From assembly GCA_037447655.1 (NCBI GenBank), contig JBBHKE010002866.1, forward strand, positions 1 to 64,000: a DNA stretch of 64,000 nucleotides, in the 5' to 3' direction. Below the pieces are notes generated by a model. The model saw only the letters and a program-made list of their open reading frames with translations. It was not told the DNA's origin and did no database searches. The position numbers and the translations under genes are program-made. The stretch is from Zygnema cylindricum. Taxonomy: Eukaryota; Streptophyta; Zygnematophyceae; Zygnematales; Zygnemataceae. Below, piece by piece: positions 35,373-47,139 of the stretch; the first letter of the stretch is position 1; each line of letters starts with the position of its first letter.

Positions 35373-35839
35373 ATCTCTCTCATGCAAATGCCTTTGTTGC
35401 TGCAAATCACACATCTAACTCAGAGGGGGTGCAGCGTTTATTTTGTGCTTATTGCAAAATAAAGGGACACGCCATTGAAGATTGTCGCAAATTGGCTAGG
35501 TGCAAGGCGGCCGAGGCTTCCAATCCCACCAAAAATAATGGGGATGTCAAAATCACCTAAGCCACCCCACAGGTCCTTCCCACCCCCCCACCCCCTCCGC
35601 ACCTTTCTTATGCTCCATATTTTTCCTATCCTTATCCCTTTCCTCATTCTCCACACCTCTCTCAATCTTCTAACGCCGCGGCGCATTATGCCTCCTCAAA
35701 CTTTGTTAACCTCCCTTGGCCGATTGTTCCCCCCTCCCATTTTCCCTCTAATTCTCCCACACCAATAGCTACCCCTTTTATACTCCCCGCCTCACCAAAA
35801 TTCGGATATGGAAATGTCGCACATTCTGTCCCTACGGAA

Positions 35840-36289
35840 ACTCAATTTCCACAAGGGTACGCTTTTTCATCTCACACCCTAGACGATTGGCTAATCGACA
35901 GTGGTGCTAGTCACCACCTGTCACCCAGATCGGATTCGTTCACTCACATTTGTCCTTTATCATCTCCTATGCAGATTTGCTTAGGAGATGACCGTATTCT
36001 ATTGGCTACTCATTCTGGCGACGTACATGTCCCTAATGCGTCTGTCCACATTGGCAACGTACTTTTTGTACCCGGTCTAGCTAGAAATGTATTCTCTGTG
36101 AAAGTGGCCACATTAGACGGTTTAAGGGCTGAATTTAACAATGATAGAGTAACGTTTATTGATAACAAAGACAATAGTACTGTAGGTTTTGGCGTAGCAC
36201 ACGATTCTATGTACGTCCTAAAATCTTATAGTACACCAAAAATATTTGCTTTAAATGCTAGCGTTGAAAGTTTTCACTTTGGCATTTAA
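35840..36289 (+). pseudogene. Copia protease region
   Basis: Frame containing WLIDSGASHHLS with the catalytic DSGA triad, followed by the usual GNVLFVPGLARNVFSV string. It stops just where the GAG-pre-integrase motif begins (FHFGI*), which continues in another frame as RYGHLN. The integrase catalytic core is missing after that. Confidence 0.8.
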
Positions 36290-36468
36290 GATACGGTCAT
36301 TTGAATGACGATATACAATTATGTGGTCTCCATTGACCCAAAGAATGAGTAGCCTATGTGAAGCCTTTAGGATAATACTTGCCCTTTCTACTTTCCCGCT
36401 GAATAAGCGCCGCTTAGGCACACAAATATTCTGACCACTCTCACCCCTATGAGGACAAGACTCTCCTG

Positions 36469-36560
36469 AGTCAAACGCAAAAAGAATCATTGAACCCTGA
36501 GTCAAACGCAAAAAGAATCATTGAACCCTGAGTCAAACGCAAAAAGAATCACTGAATTTG
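36469..36560 (+). repeat. Three-copy 31 bp tandem repeat at the integrase deletion
   Basis: CTGAGTCAAACGCAAAAAGA followed by ATCATTGAACC, repeated three times with one difference in the last copy. It lies in the short unrelated segment (36300-36570) that stands where the integrase domain should be. Confidence 0.85.
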
Positions 36561-36857
36561 CTCCCTTGAGCAGTAAGTTATGGCTGGTCAAAGATGCCAA
36601 TTTTTTCCCTCCCAATCTTCAAATCCCTCTCCTCCATCTTCCCCAAACCCCCTTGCTTTCCTGGCTGCTCCCATCACTCCTGCCAGTCAATCAGATGCCC
36701 TTCCTCTCCACCCTGTCTCAAATTTAGACGATACTACCCCCACTCTCCCTCTTTCCCAAAATGATCCTCTTTTCGAAAATCTTTCTCCCACAATTTTTTC
36801 CCACTCGCCTCTTCTTGGGCCTTTGCCTCTTCCTGAGACTTTCCCTCTTTCGAGCCC

Positions 36858-38569
36858 GTGTCTTCCTCTCTTCCTGAGCCCTCTCTTTTATCTCGCCGAA
36901 ACCCTTCACGCCCTAAAGTCCCCCCCTCTCGGCTTTCTACCTCCAAAAGCCATGCCTCTCTTGCTTATGCTTACTCGGCTGGGGCCTCTGCCTCTCTTAT
37001 TTCGGCCCCTCTCTCTCTCAAAACCGCCCTAAAGCGTCCTGATGCCTCCCTTTGGAAGACAACCGCTGACGCCGAATTCAATGCCTTAATTTTTAACAAA
37101 ACATGGAATCTTGTTCCCCTTCCCCACGGAAGAAAGGCAATCGGCTCAAAATGGGTATTCCGTGTAAAGCAAAAGGCGGATGGATCGGTGGACAAGTACA
37201 AAGCTCGCTTGGTGGCGAAGGGCTTTTCCCAAATAGAAAGTATAGATTTCATTGAAACCTTTGCTCCAGTTGCGTGGTTGACTTCTATACGCACCTTACT
37301 TGCTTTAGCTGCTGAACATGATTTCCATGTTCATCAGATGGATGTTAAGAATGCTTTCTTAAATGGTATTTTATCGGAAGACATTTACATGCATCAACCT
37401 GAGGGCTATATTTCCCCTAGATTCGAACATTTGGTTTGTCATTTCATCAAAACAATATATGGCTTGAAACAATCCCCTCGTGTATGGAACCATACCATAG
37501 ATGCCATTATGAGAAAATAATGATTTTACCTGAATTGATGCCGATTTTAGCATTTACTCTCGTGGCTCTGGCTCTTCCTTGATCATTGTTGCCATCTTTG
37601 TCGATGATCTCCTTCTTGTTGGTCCTTCCCTCCCTGAAATCTCTCTTGTCAAAGCTCTCCTTCACACCCATTTTGACATGGCCGATCTAGGTGAACTCTC
37701 ATATTATTTAGGCATTCAAGTTTCTCGTAACCGCTTAGCTCGTACCCTCTCTCTATCTCAAGAGACCTTTATCTCTGATCTTTTAGAACTCTTTGGCATG
37801 GCAGACTGCTCCTCCCTTTCCACTCCTTTAGATGCCAATGCCCCTCTCCTCCCCTCCACTGATTCTTTTCTCTCCCCCCTCCTCCATGCTACTTACCGCT
37901 CGATGGTCGGGGCCCTTATGTACACGATGCAGGCCACCCGCCTTGATATTGCAACAACTGTCACTAAGCTCCGTCAATTCCTCTAGCGTCCTTCCCCAGA
38001 TCATCTCGCCGTCGCCAAACGTGTCTTTCATTATCTACAGGGCACTAAAAGTATTTCTCTCACATATTCTTCCTCTGGCTCTAGTGCCCTCACAAGTTTA
38101 GTTGATTCAGATTGGGCCTAAGATTGAGCTTTCTCGTCGTTCCACCACTGGCTCGTGCTTCTTCTTGGGGAATGGTCTTATCTCTTGGTCATGCAGAAAA
38201 CAACCTACAACCGCATGCTCCAGCACTGAGGCGGAATATTTGGCCGCTTGTCACGCCGCCAAGGAAGTTGTCTGGCTTCACACTTTGCTTTCTAATCTTG
38301 GATTCCCCCCTTCGGCTCCTACTCCTATTTTTTCCGATTCCCAAGGGGCTCTTGCTTTGATCCGCAATCCTGTTCACCACAAAAGGACGAAGCACATCGA
38401 CATCCAGTATCATTACTCTCGAGAGCGGGTCGAAGATGGCACTCTCCAATTTCTTTATGTCAAATCCGCCGACCACGTGGCTGATTATCTCACTAAGGCT
38501 CTTCATCGCCCTCACTTTGAGCAGCACCGCCTCTCCTCTGGCCTTCGTCTTCCTTTTCCTCCTGGCTAA
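36858..38569 (+). pseudogene. Copia reverse transcriptase and RNase H, broken
   Basis: RT: WNLVPLPHGRKAIGSKWVF, YKARLVAKGFSQ, TFAPVAW, QMDVKNAFLNG, YGLKQSPRVW, then a break at 37518 and FVDDLLLVG (catalytic DD), YLGIQVSRN. RNase H: RSTTGSCFFLGN, SSTEAEY, SDSQGALAL, KRTKHIDIQYHY, KSADHVADYLTKAL. At least three breaks (37518, 37984, 38120) interrupt the frame. All fragments are in order and recent-looking. Confidence 0.9.
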
Positions 38570-38621
38570 ATTACCTTTGTTTTCATCTCAAACTACTTCC
38601 TAGTTTTGGCTTGAGGGGGGG

Positions 38622-39103
38622 TGTTAAGAGTCATTTAGCGTCAGTTCACTTTTGGAACATACGTACCTTTCATTATATGTGTCGGTGGTCTTGTCCGTAC
38701 TTCATTTCTTACGCCGGCCAAGTCTTGCCTACCGTGTTATCCGGTTGACTTACTTTTGGTCCTGTCTGTGCTTTTATACGTTGGTCCAGTCTTTTGTACT
38801 TTTCATTACGTCGGTCTAGTCTTTTCTACGTACAAAGTCCTTTGACCGTCGGTCCAGTCCTTTGACCGTCGGTCCAGTCTTTCTTTTGTCTTACATACAT
38901 TTATTAGAATCTAGACTAGGATACCTTTGTTACAGCGCACCGTAGAACGTTTAGACTCCACAGTAATTAGCACTGTATATTTTGTATATAAGTGACTCTT
39001 TCACTTAATGAAATCATCCCAAATACAAATCAATTTCTCTTTCAAATGCATTGATCTTTCTCTTGTGTATAATTTCATGGTATCCGCCAATCCACCTCCA
39101 ATA
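38622..39103 (+). repeat. Copia 3' LTR
   Basis: Near-identical to 34295-34781, with small indels such as loss of ACATACGTCG near 38810. It is preceded by the polypurine tract and ends CCAATA immediately before the target duplication GAATT. Confidence 0.9.
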
Positions 39104-39359
39104 GAATTCACAAGCTCCCTTGCTGGCCTGAAAAAGTGTATAGAATGGAAGAAGTACATCGCAGGATATACTCAGTATGCCGTGTATCGCCATTTTCTTT
39201 GATGTTTTTTTCGCCATCTTTTCCGTGCGCATATTTATTGGAATGTTAATCCGACGGTTGGGTTTAAAAGGTAACGGCCTCGGCTTCTAATTGGCGGTCT
39301 CCAACAGAAAATAGTACAGGTGTGTGCGCAGTAGAGTCATAGTAAGTGTCGAAAAACAT

Positions 39360-39580
39360 TAACACATAAACACTACACCGGCCACCGTTATTGCAGCTAA
39401 TTACATTAATTCGGTCGCGACTTATTTGGCCAGATGCCTTAAAATAGTGTCAAAAAACAGAACACTATTAAAGGACGTGGACTACAATCTGCCACGCCAC
39501 CTTGCGCTAAATTAGTAACATTAATTATAATTTCGCATTAACACTAATAAATCCTTATGCTAATAACGATATCGATCTAA
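39360..39580. mobile_element. Degenerate MITE of the TACACCG family
   Basis: Starts near CTACACCGGCCACCGTTATT and ends near CTAATAACGATATCG. The interior has TGGACTACAATCTGCCACG, ACACTATT and AATTAGTAACATTAATT, as in the complete members. The termini are decayed. Confidence 0.45.
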
Positions 39581-39774
39581 AAACTAAAAAAAGTACATGA
39601 TAGAATCGTCGTCACGTCACATTGTACACAATGTAGCCAACAAAATGTTACGTTCCTTATGCTCCAAACCTCCAGAATCAAATATTGTACGGAAACGCTC
39701 GGCGCACTTTAGTACTAACACCTCTACTCAATGTTAAGTTCCCATCAGCCCCAATTGTCTTCCCTCCCTGCGTA

Positions 39775-39967
39775 TCTTCCTCTCCCGTCACATTTTTACT
39801 TTCCACCGAAGGACTTTCTGTACTCCTATCGTACAGAACCTGTACTCTAGCTTGAATATCGTTATCTTCTTCCCACAAGTAGTCAATTCATCTAGTCACT
39901 CCTTTTTCCACGGCCTCGTTTTCCTAAAACAAAATCTTCTTTTCCTCCATCCTGTTTTCCCCTCCTC
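39775..39967 (-). pseudogene. Decayed copy of IQ/BAG gene exon 2 (relic B), cut by gap
   Basis: On the minus strand WEEDNDIQARVQVLYDRST and SVESKNVTGEED line up with CEEKDNDLQAGVPVQSKID and LVESEDVREGPDE of BAG exon 2. It also matches relic A (31755-32140). The upstream part runs into the assembly gap. Frame breaks occur, so it is a second dispersed fragment of the same family. Confidence 0.65.
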
Positions 39968-40579
39968 NNNNNNNNNNNNNNNNNNNNNNNNNNNNNNNNN
40001 NNNNNNNNNNNNNNNNNNNNNNNNNNNNNNNNNNNNNNNNNNNNNNNNNNNNNNNNNNNNNNNNNNNNNNNNNNNNNNNNNNNNNNNNNNNNNNNNNNNN
40101 NNNNNNNNNNNNNNNNNNNNNNNNNNNNNNNNNNNNNNNNNNNNNNNNNNNNNNNNNNNNNNNNNNNNNNNNNNNNNNNNNNNNNNNNNNNNNNNNNNNN
40201 NNNNNNNNNNNNNNNNNNNNNNNNNNNNNNNNNNNNNNNNNNNNNNNNNNNNNNNNNNNNNNNNNNNNNNNNNNNNNNNNNNNNNNNNNNNNNNNNNNNN
40301 NNNNNNNNNNNNNNNNNNNNNNNNNNNNNNNNNNNNNNNNNNNNNNNNNNNNNNNNNNNNNNNNNNNNNNNNNNNNNNNNNNNNNNNNNNNNNNNNNNNN
40401 NNNNNNNNNNNNNNNNNNNNNNNNNNNNNNNNNNNNNNNNNNNNNNNNNNNNNNNNNNNNNNNNNNNNNNNNNNNNNNNNNNNNNNNNNNNNNNNNNNNN
40501 NNNNNNNNNNNNNNNNNNNNNNNNNNNNNNNNNNNNNNNNNNNNNNNNNNNNNNNNNNNNNNNNNNNNNNNNNNNNNNN
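39968..40579. other. Assembly gap (612 N)
   Basis: Unsequenced. Open frames reported across it would be meaningless. Confidence 1.
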
Positions 40580-43014
40580 GGGTCACAATCACATGCAAAA
40601 CAAAAGTTCTCCACAAGAAAGTTTGCTGGAATTTCTAGGGTTTTTCTCAGGAGACAGTACTAAAACAGCAACCTGTCTCCCTCGGCCCCAAGTGCCTTAT
40701 ACAAGCCAAGTTTGTCCTACGATAGTACCAATGTCAAAGCAATACTAGGAGCCAATCACCGGCCAGGAATTGTTATTGTACGGACATAAGACAAAACATG
40801 TTGTACTACACTCAGGGCAAAAAGTTTGGCGACTATCTCCGGCTATATTAGAAGCCACGTGGTTTTCTATGACACAATCCTGAGCAACAAAGTTCTAAAT
40901 TAACATGAAACGCCTAACTTTGACTCACATTAATAAATGCTCTGCCCGGCTGGTGGACCTGAACTAACGTCCTATTGATAGCCAACAGCAAAATCTACAA
41001 GACTATCCCAAAGGTTACGTGGCGTTCCACAATGTATCCCCCAATGGGATAGTTGGCAACTGGTCACATGTAACATGATGGTAATCTTTGGAACGGAGTA
41101 ACTTCGTCGTCCGGCCTCCGTTAGGCGCAAAATAAAGTGTGGTCCGTTTAGTTAAGAAAATAGAAGAATCTGGTTTGGCTGAGTGCGCTCTTTTCCCCGT
41201 ACTTTAATGACCGTACAGAGGAAAAAAGCCCAGGAATCCTTGGTAAGATAAAATGGGTGCCTGTGAAGCACACGAGCTTGACAAGATCAAGACTCCCTCT
41301 TTTGAGCTCCCCTCATTTCCCTTCTTTAAATCCATTGGAGTCGTACAACTATTTGCTTTATCCATTTGAATTTTTTCAAGCATATTCGTTATTGCTACCT
41401 TTTGAGTTAGTCTAATTGTTTTCTTCTCTCTATCCCATTCCATCTGAATTCCCAAAATCTACTTTGCCTCTCCCTAGTCCTTCATTTCAAATCTACTCTT
41501 TAGATCCCTTTTCAATCCATTAATTTTCTCCATTGATTTACTCAAAACAAGCAAATCATCCATTTACTCATCAAGCTATTTTTTGCTCGTGCCCGTCACG
41601 CACATGTATAGAAAAAAATTGTAGGGGTTTCGGACCTCCACTTTTATTCATGCGGTCCTTTGCAAAATTTTGCGCCGTCGTCGCCTCTCCCTTTTCCCTC
41701 TTGCACCATCGCTTTTATCTCACACTTTTGAGAATGAGACACGACAATATTAGTTTAAACTTTGAAAAATATTATTTTTGACAATTTTAAGGTTTTTTTT
41801 TATGGCAAGTCGAGTGAAAAAAGAAGAAATAATAGTCGCAGGGGACTCGGTGCTTTGCCTTTTAATTACCAAGGGCTTGTCGTTTTTGTACACGCAGACC
41901 AATAAGAGCGTCACAATTTTTCGTAGGATTTACATGTACTCCACGTATCAATCCGTTTCCGGTAGTGTACGGATATCGAGAACACGACAACGTGATGTGA
42001 CAGGATCGCACGCGCAAAAATTAAAATTACGATACTGTACGTTACTTTACCGATATTGATAACACGACATGTTGGCGTGACGTCAAATTTTTTTGGATAT
42101 GAATCAATGTTGACGTCAACTTACGTCAACAAAAACGTCGCGATGTGATTCATGTTGCTATACGATTAAGCGCCGATGACTTAAATTCGTCCGTACCAAA
42201 CCATCCTTGAAGTTGTCGACCCCAGATCAACTGTCGCGATCACTTTGTCCTCGTGGCTGTACTGTAGTCACTTTGTCGTCGTCGCTGTATTGTAGTGTAG
42301 CAGTTTCGAATCGTCCTGTCAAGGGTACAAAAAATCTATCGTCGCTGTCGCTGCGATATCGTTTCACTTACTTGTACGGTTAACTCGCATCGACAGCATC
42401 CTGGTACCTGTCGTGGCCACCATGATGTCGGCCGCGGGTCAACTGTCGCGATCACTTTGTCGTCGTTGTTGTACTGTAGTGTAGCGGTTTCAATCCGTCT
42501 TGTCAAGCGTACAAAGAATATAGGTCCATAATTTTTGTATAGAGATTACCATTACTTCCCATCTTCTTTTTTTTTCCCTTGAATTTGATCTTGTTCCTCG
42601 TCTATTATTAAATTACTTTATACTTTACGAATTGTCACTCTTTCCATTCATTTGCAAAAGCTTGAAATATTTAGTAAGTGATTTTTACATGTTAAATGAT
42701 TTATAGTGGTTTGTGTGAAGTTTATCTTATGTTTATTTTTTTTGTTTAATGTATGCTTCTTGTTTTATTTTTTAAACAAATCCTTTTTTGTTTGTTTATT
42801 TCTTATTTTTACATGTTTGGGAAAGTTTGTATTAAAATCATGTTGTTTTGTTATTTCATTTGTTTATTAATGTTTATTTATTTTTTGTTTTTCATATGCA
42901 AGTGTTTTTTTTTCTGCTTTTGGGAGTTCTATTTTTGGTAAGCTCATTATGACACGAAAACATCTTTTTCGATTACATCTTACAGGGTTTGGGAATTGTT
43001 TGTTTCGTGCTCTT
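40580..43014. other. Intergenic DNA with a Copia relic and direct repeats
   Basis: Apart from the Copia RT relic at 41204-41580, no gene is supported. A direct repeat pair lies at about 42225-42330 and 42436-42515 (CAACTGTCGCGATCACTTTG, GTGTAGYRGTTTC, GTCAAGSGTACAAA). 42580-42950 is T-rich with TTTGTTTATT runs. Confidence 0.45.
41204..41580 (-). pseudogene. Copia reverse transcriptase relic
   Basis: Minus-strand fragment: MDDLLVLSKSMEKINGLK (from the YVDD motif onward), FEMKD*GEAK*, LGIQMEWDREKKTIRLTQK, MLEKIQMDKANSCTTPMDL. These match the region after the YVDD box of Copia RT. Stops interrupt it, and no LTRs are visible nearby. It is a different lineage from the element at 34-39 kb (its equivalent there is LGIQVSRNRLARTLSLSQ). 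Confidence 0.8.
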
Positions 43015-43703
43015 TGTTAGGATTTAGTACTGAGAACTCATTTAGCGACGAGACATTCTCGTAGCTAAAGTAGCAACGACCAGCGACGAAGAAGTCTCGT
43101 CGCTAGATATTTGAAGTGACGTAGAAACTGTTTGTTCGTTTCGTTTCACGCGAGTTCTAGTCGTACTATTGAAGTGACGTGGAAAATGTTTGGTCGTTTC
43201 GGTTCACGTAAGTTCTAGTTGTACCGTGTGGTTCAAGTCGGTTCGTGGTTGACTTGTCTTGTCGTACCGTGTAGTTCAAGTCAGTTCGCAGTTGTCGGTC
43301 GGATGTTTTCACCACGTTGACTCTTACGCGTTTCTAATCGTATACCGTGGTTTTGTTACGTGACGTTTGAAGAAGTATATTGAGGCGTAGTGAGAGAGAG
43401 GTTCTTATCAATTTGGCGAGAGTTGATCCTCCTTGTAGATTATGAAGGAGTTGAAGGAGTTAAGGGAGTTTGATAGCTTTGTGGTGTTTCTTGAGGAGTT
43501 AGAGGAGGTTAGTGAAGATTATCCTTTATATGATTAAGAGGAGTTAGAAGTGAGTGCGTTTTGAGGGTGTGAGGAAATTATGTAAGAAAAGTTTCCCTTT
43601 GGAATATATTGACTTCCTTGGGGTTATATTTCTCTAGTGTATGTTTTATCTTTTATGCTTCCGCTTGCATTTGCACTCAGTGTTTTATTATTCAATCCTA
43701 TCA
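43015..43703 (+). repeat. 5' LTR of the LARD-like element
   Basis: Contains paired CAGCGACGAAG / CTTCGTCGCT-type words and GTGACGT motifs, then a TATGATTAAGAGG block shared with the 3' LTR. 689 bp. Confidence 0.8.
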
Positions 43704-43739
43704 ATTAGTATCGGAGCAGGTTGTAGTTCTCCATGAGTG

Positions 43740-44370
43740 TTTTGATGATGGAGATGGAGACGATTGAAGACGAAAAGGATTGACGAAGAAGACAAAGACT
43801 GAAGACGAAGAAGAAGATGAAGACGAAGATTGAAGATGAAGTGGAAGACGAAGACAAAGATTGAAGACGTAGACGACAGATTGAAGACGAAGAGAGAAGA
43901 CGAAGACGGAGTTTGAAGACAAATATGAAGACGGAAGTCGAAGATGAAGACGAAGAAGAAGACGAAAACTGAAGACGAAGAAGAAGATGAAGACGAAGAT
44001 TGAAGATGAAGTGGAAGACGAAGACGAAGATTGAAGACATAGACGACAGATTGAAGACGAAGAGAGAAGACGAAGACGAAGTTTGAAGACGAATATGAAG
44101 ATGGAAGTTGAAGATGAAGACGAAGAAGAAGACGAAGACTGAAGACGAAGAGAAGATGAAGACGAGATAAAGAGTGGAAGACGAAGACGAAGATTGAAGA
44201 CGAAGAGTGAAGACGAAGACGAAGTTTGAAGACGAATACGAAGGCAGAAGACGAAGATGAAGACGAAGTAGAAGACGAAGACAAGTTGAAGACGAAGATG
44301 AAAATTGGAGACGAAGTGGAAGACGAAGACGAAGATGTAGATTGAAGACGAAGACTAAAACGAAGACTGA
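43740..44370. repeat. GAAGAC-rich low-complexity interior
   Basis: Imperfect GAAGACGAAGAT units with larger-scale duplication (43800-43990 resembles 43980-44170). The long minus-strand Ser/Val/Phe/Arg frames are artefacts of this composition. Confidence 0.85.
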
Positions 44371-44698
44371 AGATGAGGTGAAGGTTGTTTTTCTTTTGAC
44401 AACAATTATTGTGGATATTATGATGATGGAGGTGATACTTATTATGAAGTCAAAGAAGAAGAGTTCAAAAAAGTTGAAGGAGGCGAAGAAGGCAAAGAAG
44501 AGAAGAGTGAATTAAAATCAATCCGATGTGGAAATTCAGATTGAGATGGGAGGAAGAAAAGGCATCTATCCTTTGATGAATGAACCGGATTCCAATCTGG
44601 ATGGAGGTGATATTTATTTTTAAGTTGAAGAAGAAGAGTCCGAAGATGTTGAAGAAGTCGAAGAAGGCGAAAAAGGCGAAGAAGAGAAGAGTGAATTA

Positions 44699-45085
44699 AA
44701 AATTGAAGAGAGAAGTGAAGAATAGTGTGATGAGAAGTGTATTAAGAAGAGAAGTTTGATGAGAGAGAAAAGAGTGAGGAGTAAAAGGAGGATAAATAAA
44801 AGAAGGAATTGACAAAGTTGAAGAAGAAGAAAAATTGAAGAGAGGAGCGAAGAAAATTGTGATGAAAAGTGTATTAAGAAGAGTGATTTGATGAGAGAGA
44901 AAAGAGTGAGGAGTAAAATGAGGATAAATAAAAGAAGGAATTGACAAAGTTGAAGAAGAAGAAAAATTGAAGAGAGGAGTGAAGAAAATTATGATGAGAA
45001 GTGTATTAAGAAGAGTGATTTGATGAGAGAGAAAAGAGTGAGGATTAAAAGGAGGATGAAAAAAAAAAGGAGTTGACGAAGATGA
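44699..45085. repeat. Tandem repeat, ~130 bp x 3, in the LARD-like interior
   Basis: Each unit runs AATTGAAGAGAG...GTGTATTAAGAAGAG...GAGAGAAAAGAGTGAGGA...AGGAATTGACAAAGTTGAAG. Copies begin near 44699, 44833 and 44966, with the last truncated. Confidence 0.85.
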
Positions 45086-47139
45086 AGAAGAAGGTAAAGA
45101 GGAGAAATCGGATTCTTGTTCCGGTTTGAAAAAGAAGGAAAGTGTAGAGATGAAGTGGCGATAGAGAGAGGTCAGTGAATGGGAAAAAAGAAGAGGAATA
45201 ATCTTTCCCCCGTGGTGGCTTCGACGTCCCGTTCGGAGAAACCAATTAGTTTTTCCCGGAGGTTTATTTGAGGAATAATCTCGGATGTATGGAGTCCCGA
45301 GTAATTTGGAAGATCAATTTCCGAAAGTGTTCGACAAATTGATGTGGTATATTGATGTCCTATTGCAATCAGAAGCAAGAGGAAGAAAGGGGAAGAGTCA
45401 TCTGCCGGATGATTTGGATCTCTATTAGGATAGAGATGAAGATGAGAGTCGAGGAGATAATTGTTTGAAGAAAGAGGAGAAAGAGAAGAGGTAAACTGAC
45501 ACGTAAAATTTCGAGGAGTATTGGTGACATTTATGGAGTTTGGGGATATATTATTCCTCAATGTTACTTAAATTATTTTGGTGGAGGAAGAGGTCGTGCA
45601 TAAGGCGACCTAGGCGATCGCGGTGTAGGCCACCGCCTTGATTGGTGGTTATGAATTTGGAATTTATTTCGGATATGTAAATGATTGATTCGATGAGTGG
45701 AGAAGAGAAATTGAAAGAAAACATTGAGTTTTTATGAGTGGAAAATTTATATTTTCTTGGACATTTCTAATTCAAAATTGGAGGAGAAATAACATTTCCA
45801 CATTTGAAGGAGAAATTAGAGAACAAGTTGTGACATTAAGAGTGACATTGAAATTGAAATCGATGATTGGTGTGATGGGAATCCAATGCTCCGAAATTTC
45901 AAGGTTTTACATCGAGTTCACAATTAAGCTTCAACGTTGTAGAAGTGGAAGGAAGAGTGAAGAGAAGAAGATTATAGTTTTTTTGAAGGAGGAATGGAGT
46001 GTGTGAATGTGATTTATTGATTGAGGCGTAAAGGAGTGTTTTATAAAGAAGAAAGTAAGTGCGTCGTCGTGAGTTGAAAATGAAGCTCGACGTTTTGAAG
46101 ATCTATTTTTTCAGGAAGTTCTATTTCGTACATTTTTATGTTTATTTATTGAAGAAGTGAATGAGGTGACCGGCGTGACGATTACCTAAACCACCGATCG
46201 GTTTAGAAGAAGCTTCATTCAAGTTCGGCATTTTCAATCTCTGTTTACATTTCGAATGTGTACAGATTTATTTGGTTTTTTTTTGTTCTGGATGATTGAA
46301 GTTGTGAATCTTGTTGAAATGAAGTTTTAGTTGTGAATCTTGTTGAAATGAAGTTTTGTACTACAGACTGTTTGATTGTTACACTGAAGCATAAAATGGT
46401 GCGACGGTTACCTAAATTGATACGTGATTTATTATCAATCGTTAAGTTTTGGAGTTAAATGTACAGAATTCCTTTCGTACTTGGCTTTAATGCCGCATGT
46501 ACCTTGGAGTTTTCCGGATATTGATTTGCCTGGCATTTGGCGGCTATTTTTTTTCGTCAAATATTGTCGGTTGTGGAGTGATTCGAAATCCATTTACGCT
46601 AATCTTCTCGTACCTTATGGTACCATGTGGATGTGACTCTGGTTTTGGTCAACGAGTAAATTATTTGAAACAATTTTATATGAAGGAGGTGACGTGGATT
46701 TGCGGCTTGAACTTTCGTTTTTTATTTCGAGATTTCACCGTCAACTCTCGTTTTCGTTTGGAGCACCAATATATTTTGACGTTGTTTGTACAAATGGGGA
46801 AGCGCCATGTGGCGTATGTGTGGAATTTGACGCGCAAAGATACATATGAATTATGAGTGGTGATGGAAGAAAAAATGAAATATTTGTTATGTTGGAGAGG
46901 GGGCTACGACATTTGGAGTTGATTGAAGTTTGCGAGGATTATTTGATTTGACATTTGTGGAAAAATCACGTGGAGATATTATCGTTTCGTACATTTGACA
47001 TTTGTTGTTTTGTTTAGTACATTAATTTGTTGCTAATGTTTGGCTCATGATGTTTTAAAGAAGAGAAGTTTTAAGTTGTGATTGGTGTAATGATTACAAG
47101 CTTAAGAGGGGGCTTTGAGTGTCTCAGTAAGAGGGGGAA

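Larger units (their letters stand above)
34290..39108 (+). mobile_element. Copia LTR retrotransposon with target duplication, coding region defective
   Basis: The element body is 34295-39103 (4.8 kb), flanked by the 5-bp duplication GAATT (34290-34294 and 39104-39108). LTRs are 34295-34781 and 38622-39103, nearly identical, implying recent insertion. The primer site GGTTATGGGCCC follows the 5' LTR at once. The polypurine tract TTGAGGGGGGG precedes the 3' LTR. Internal order is gag, zinc knuckle, protease, a gap where integrase should be, then RT and RNase H, which is Copia order. Multiple stops and frameshifts mean it is non-autonomous. Confidence 0.93.

Noticed and set aside
39852-40748. Frames of 230-298 codons across 39.9-40.7 kb
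   Set aside because: They consist almost entirely of unsequenced N positions.
43688-44284. 198-codon minus-strand Ser/Val/Phe/Arg frame
   Set aside because: Antisense of GAAGAC repeats inside the LARD-like element.
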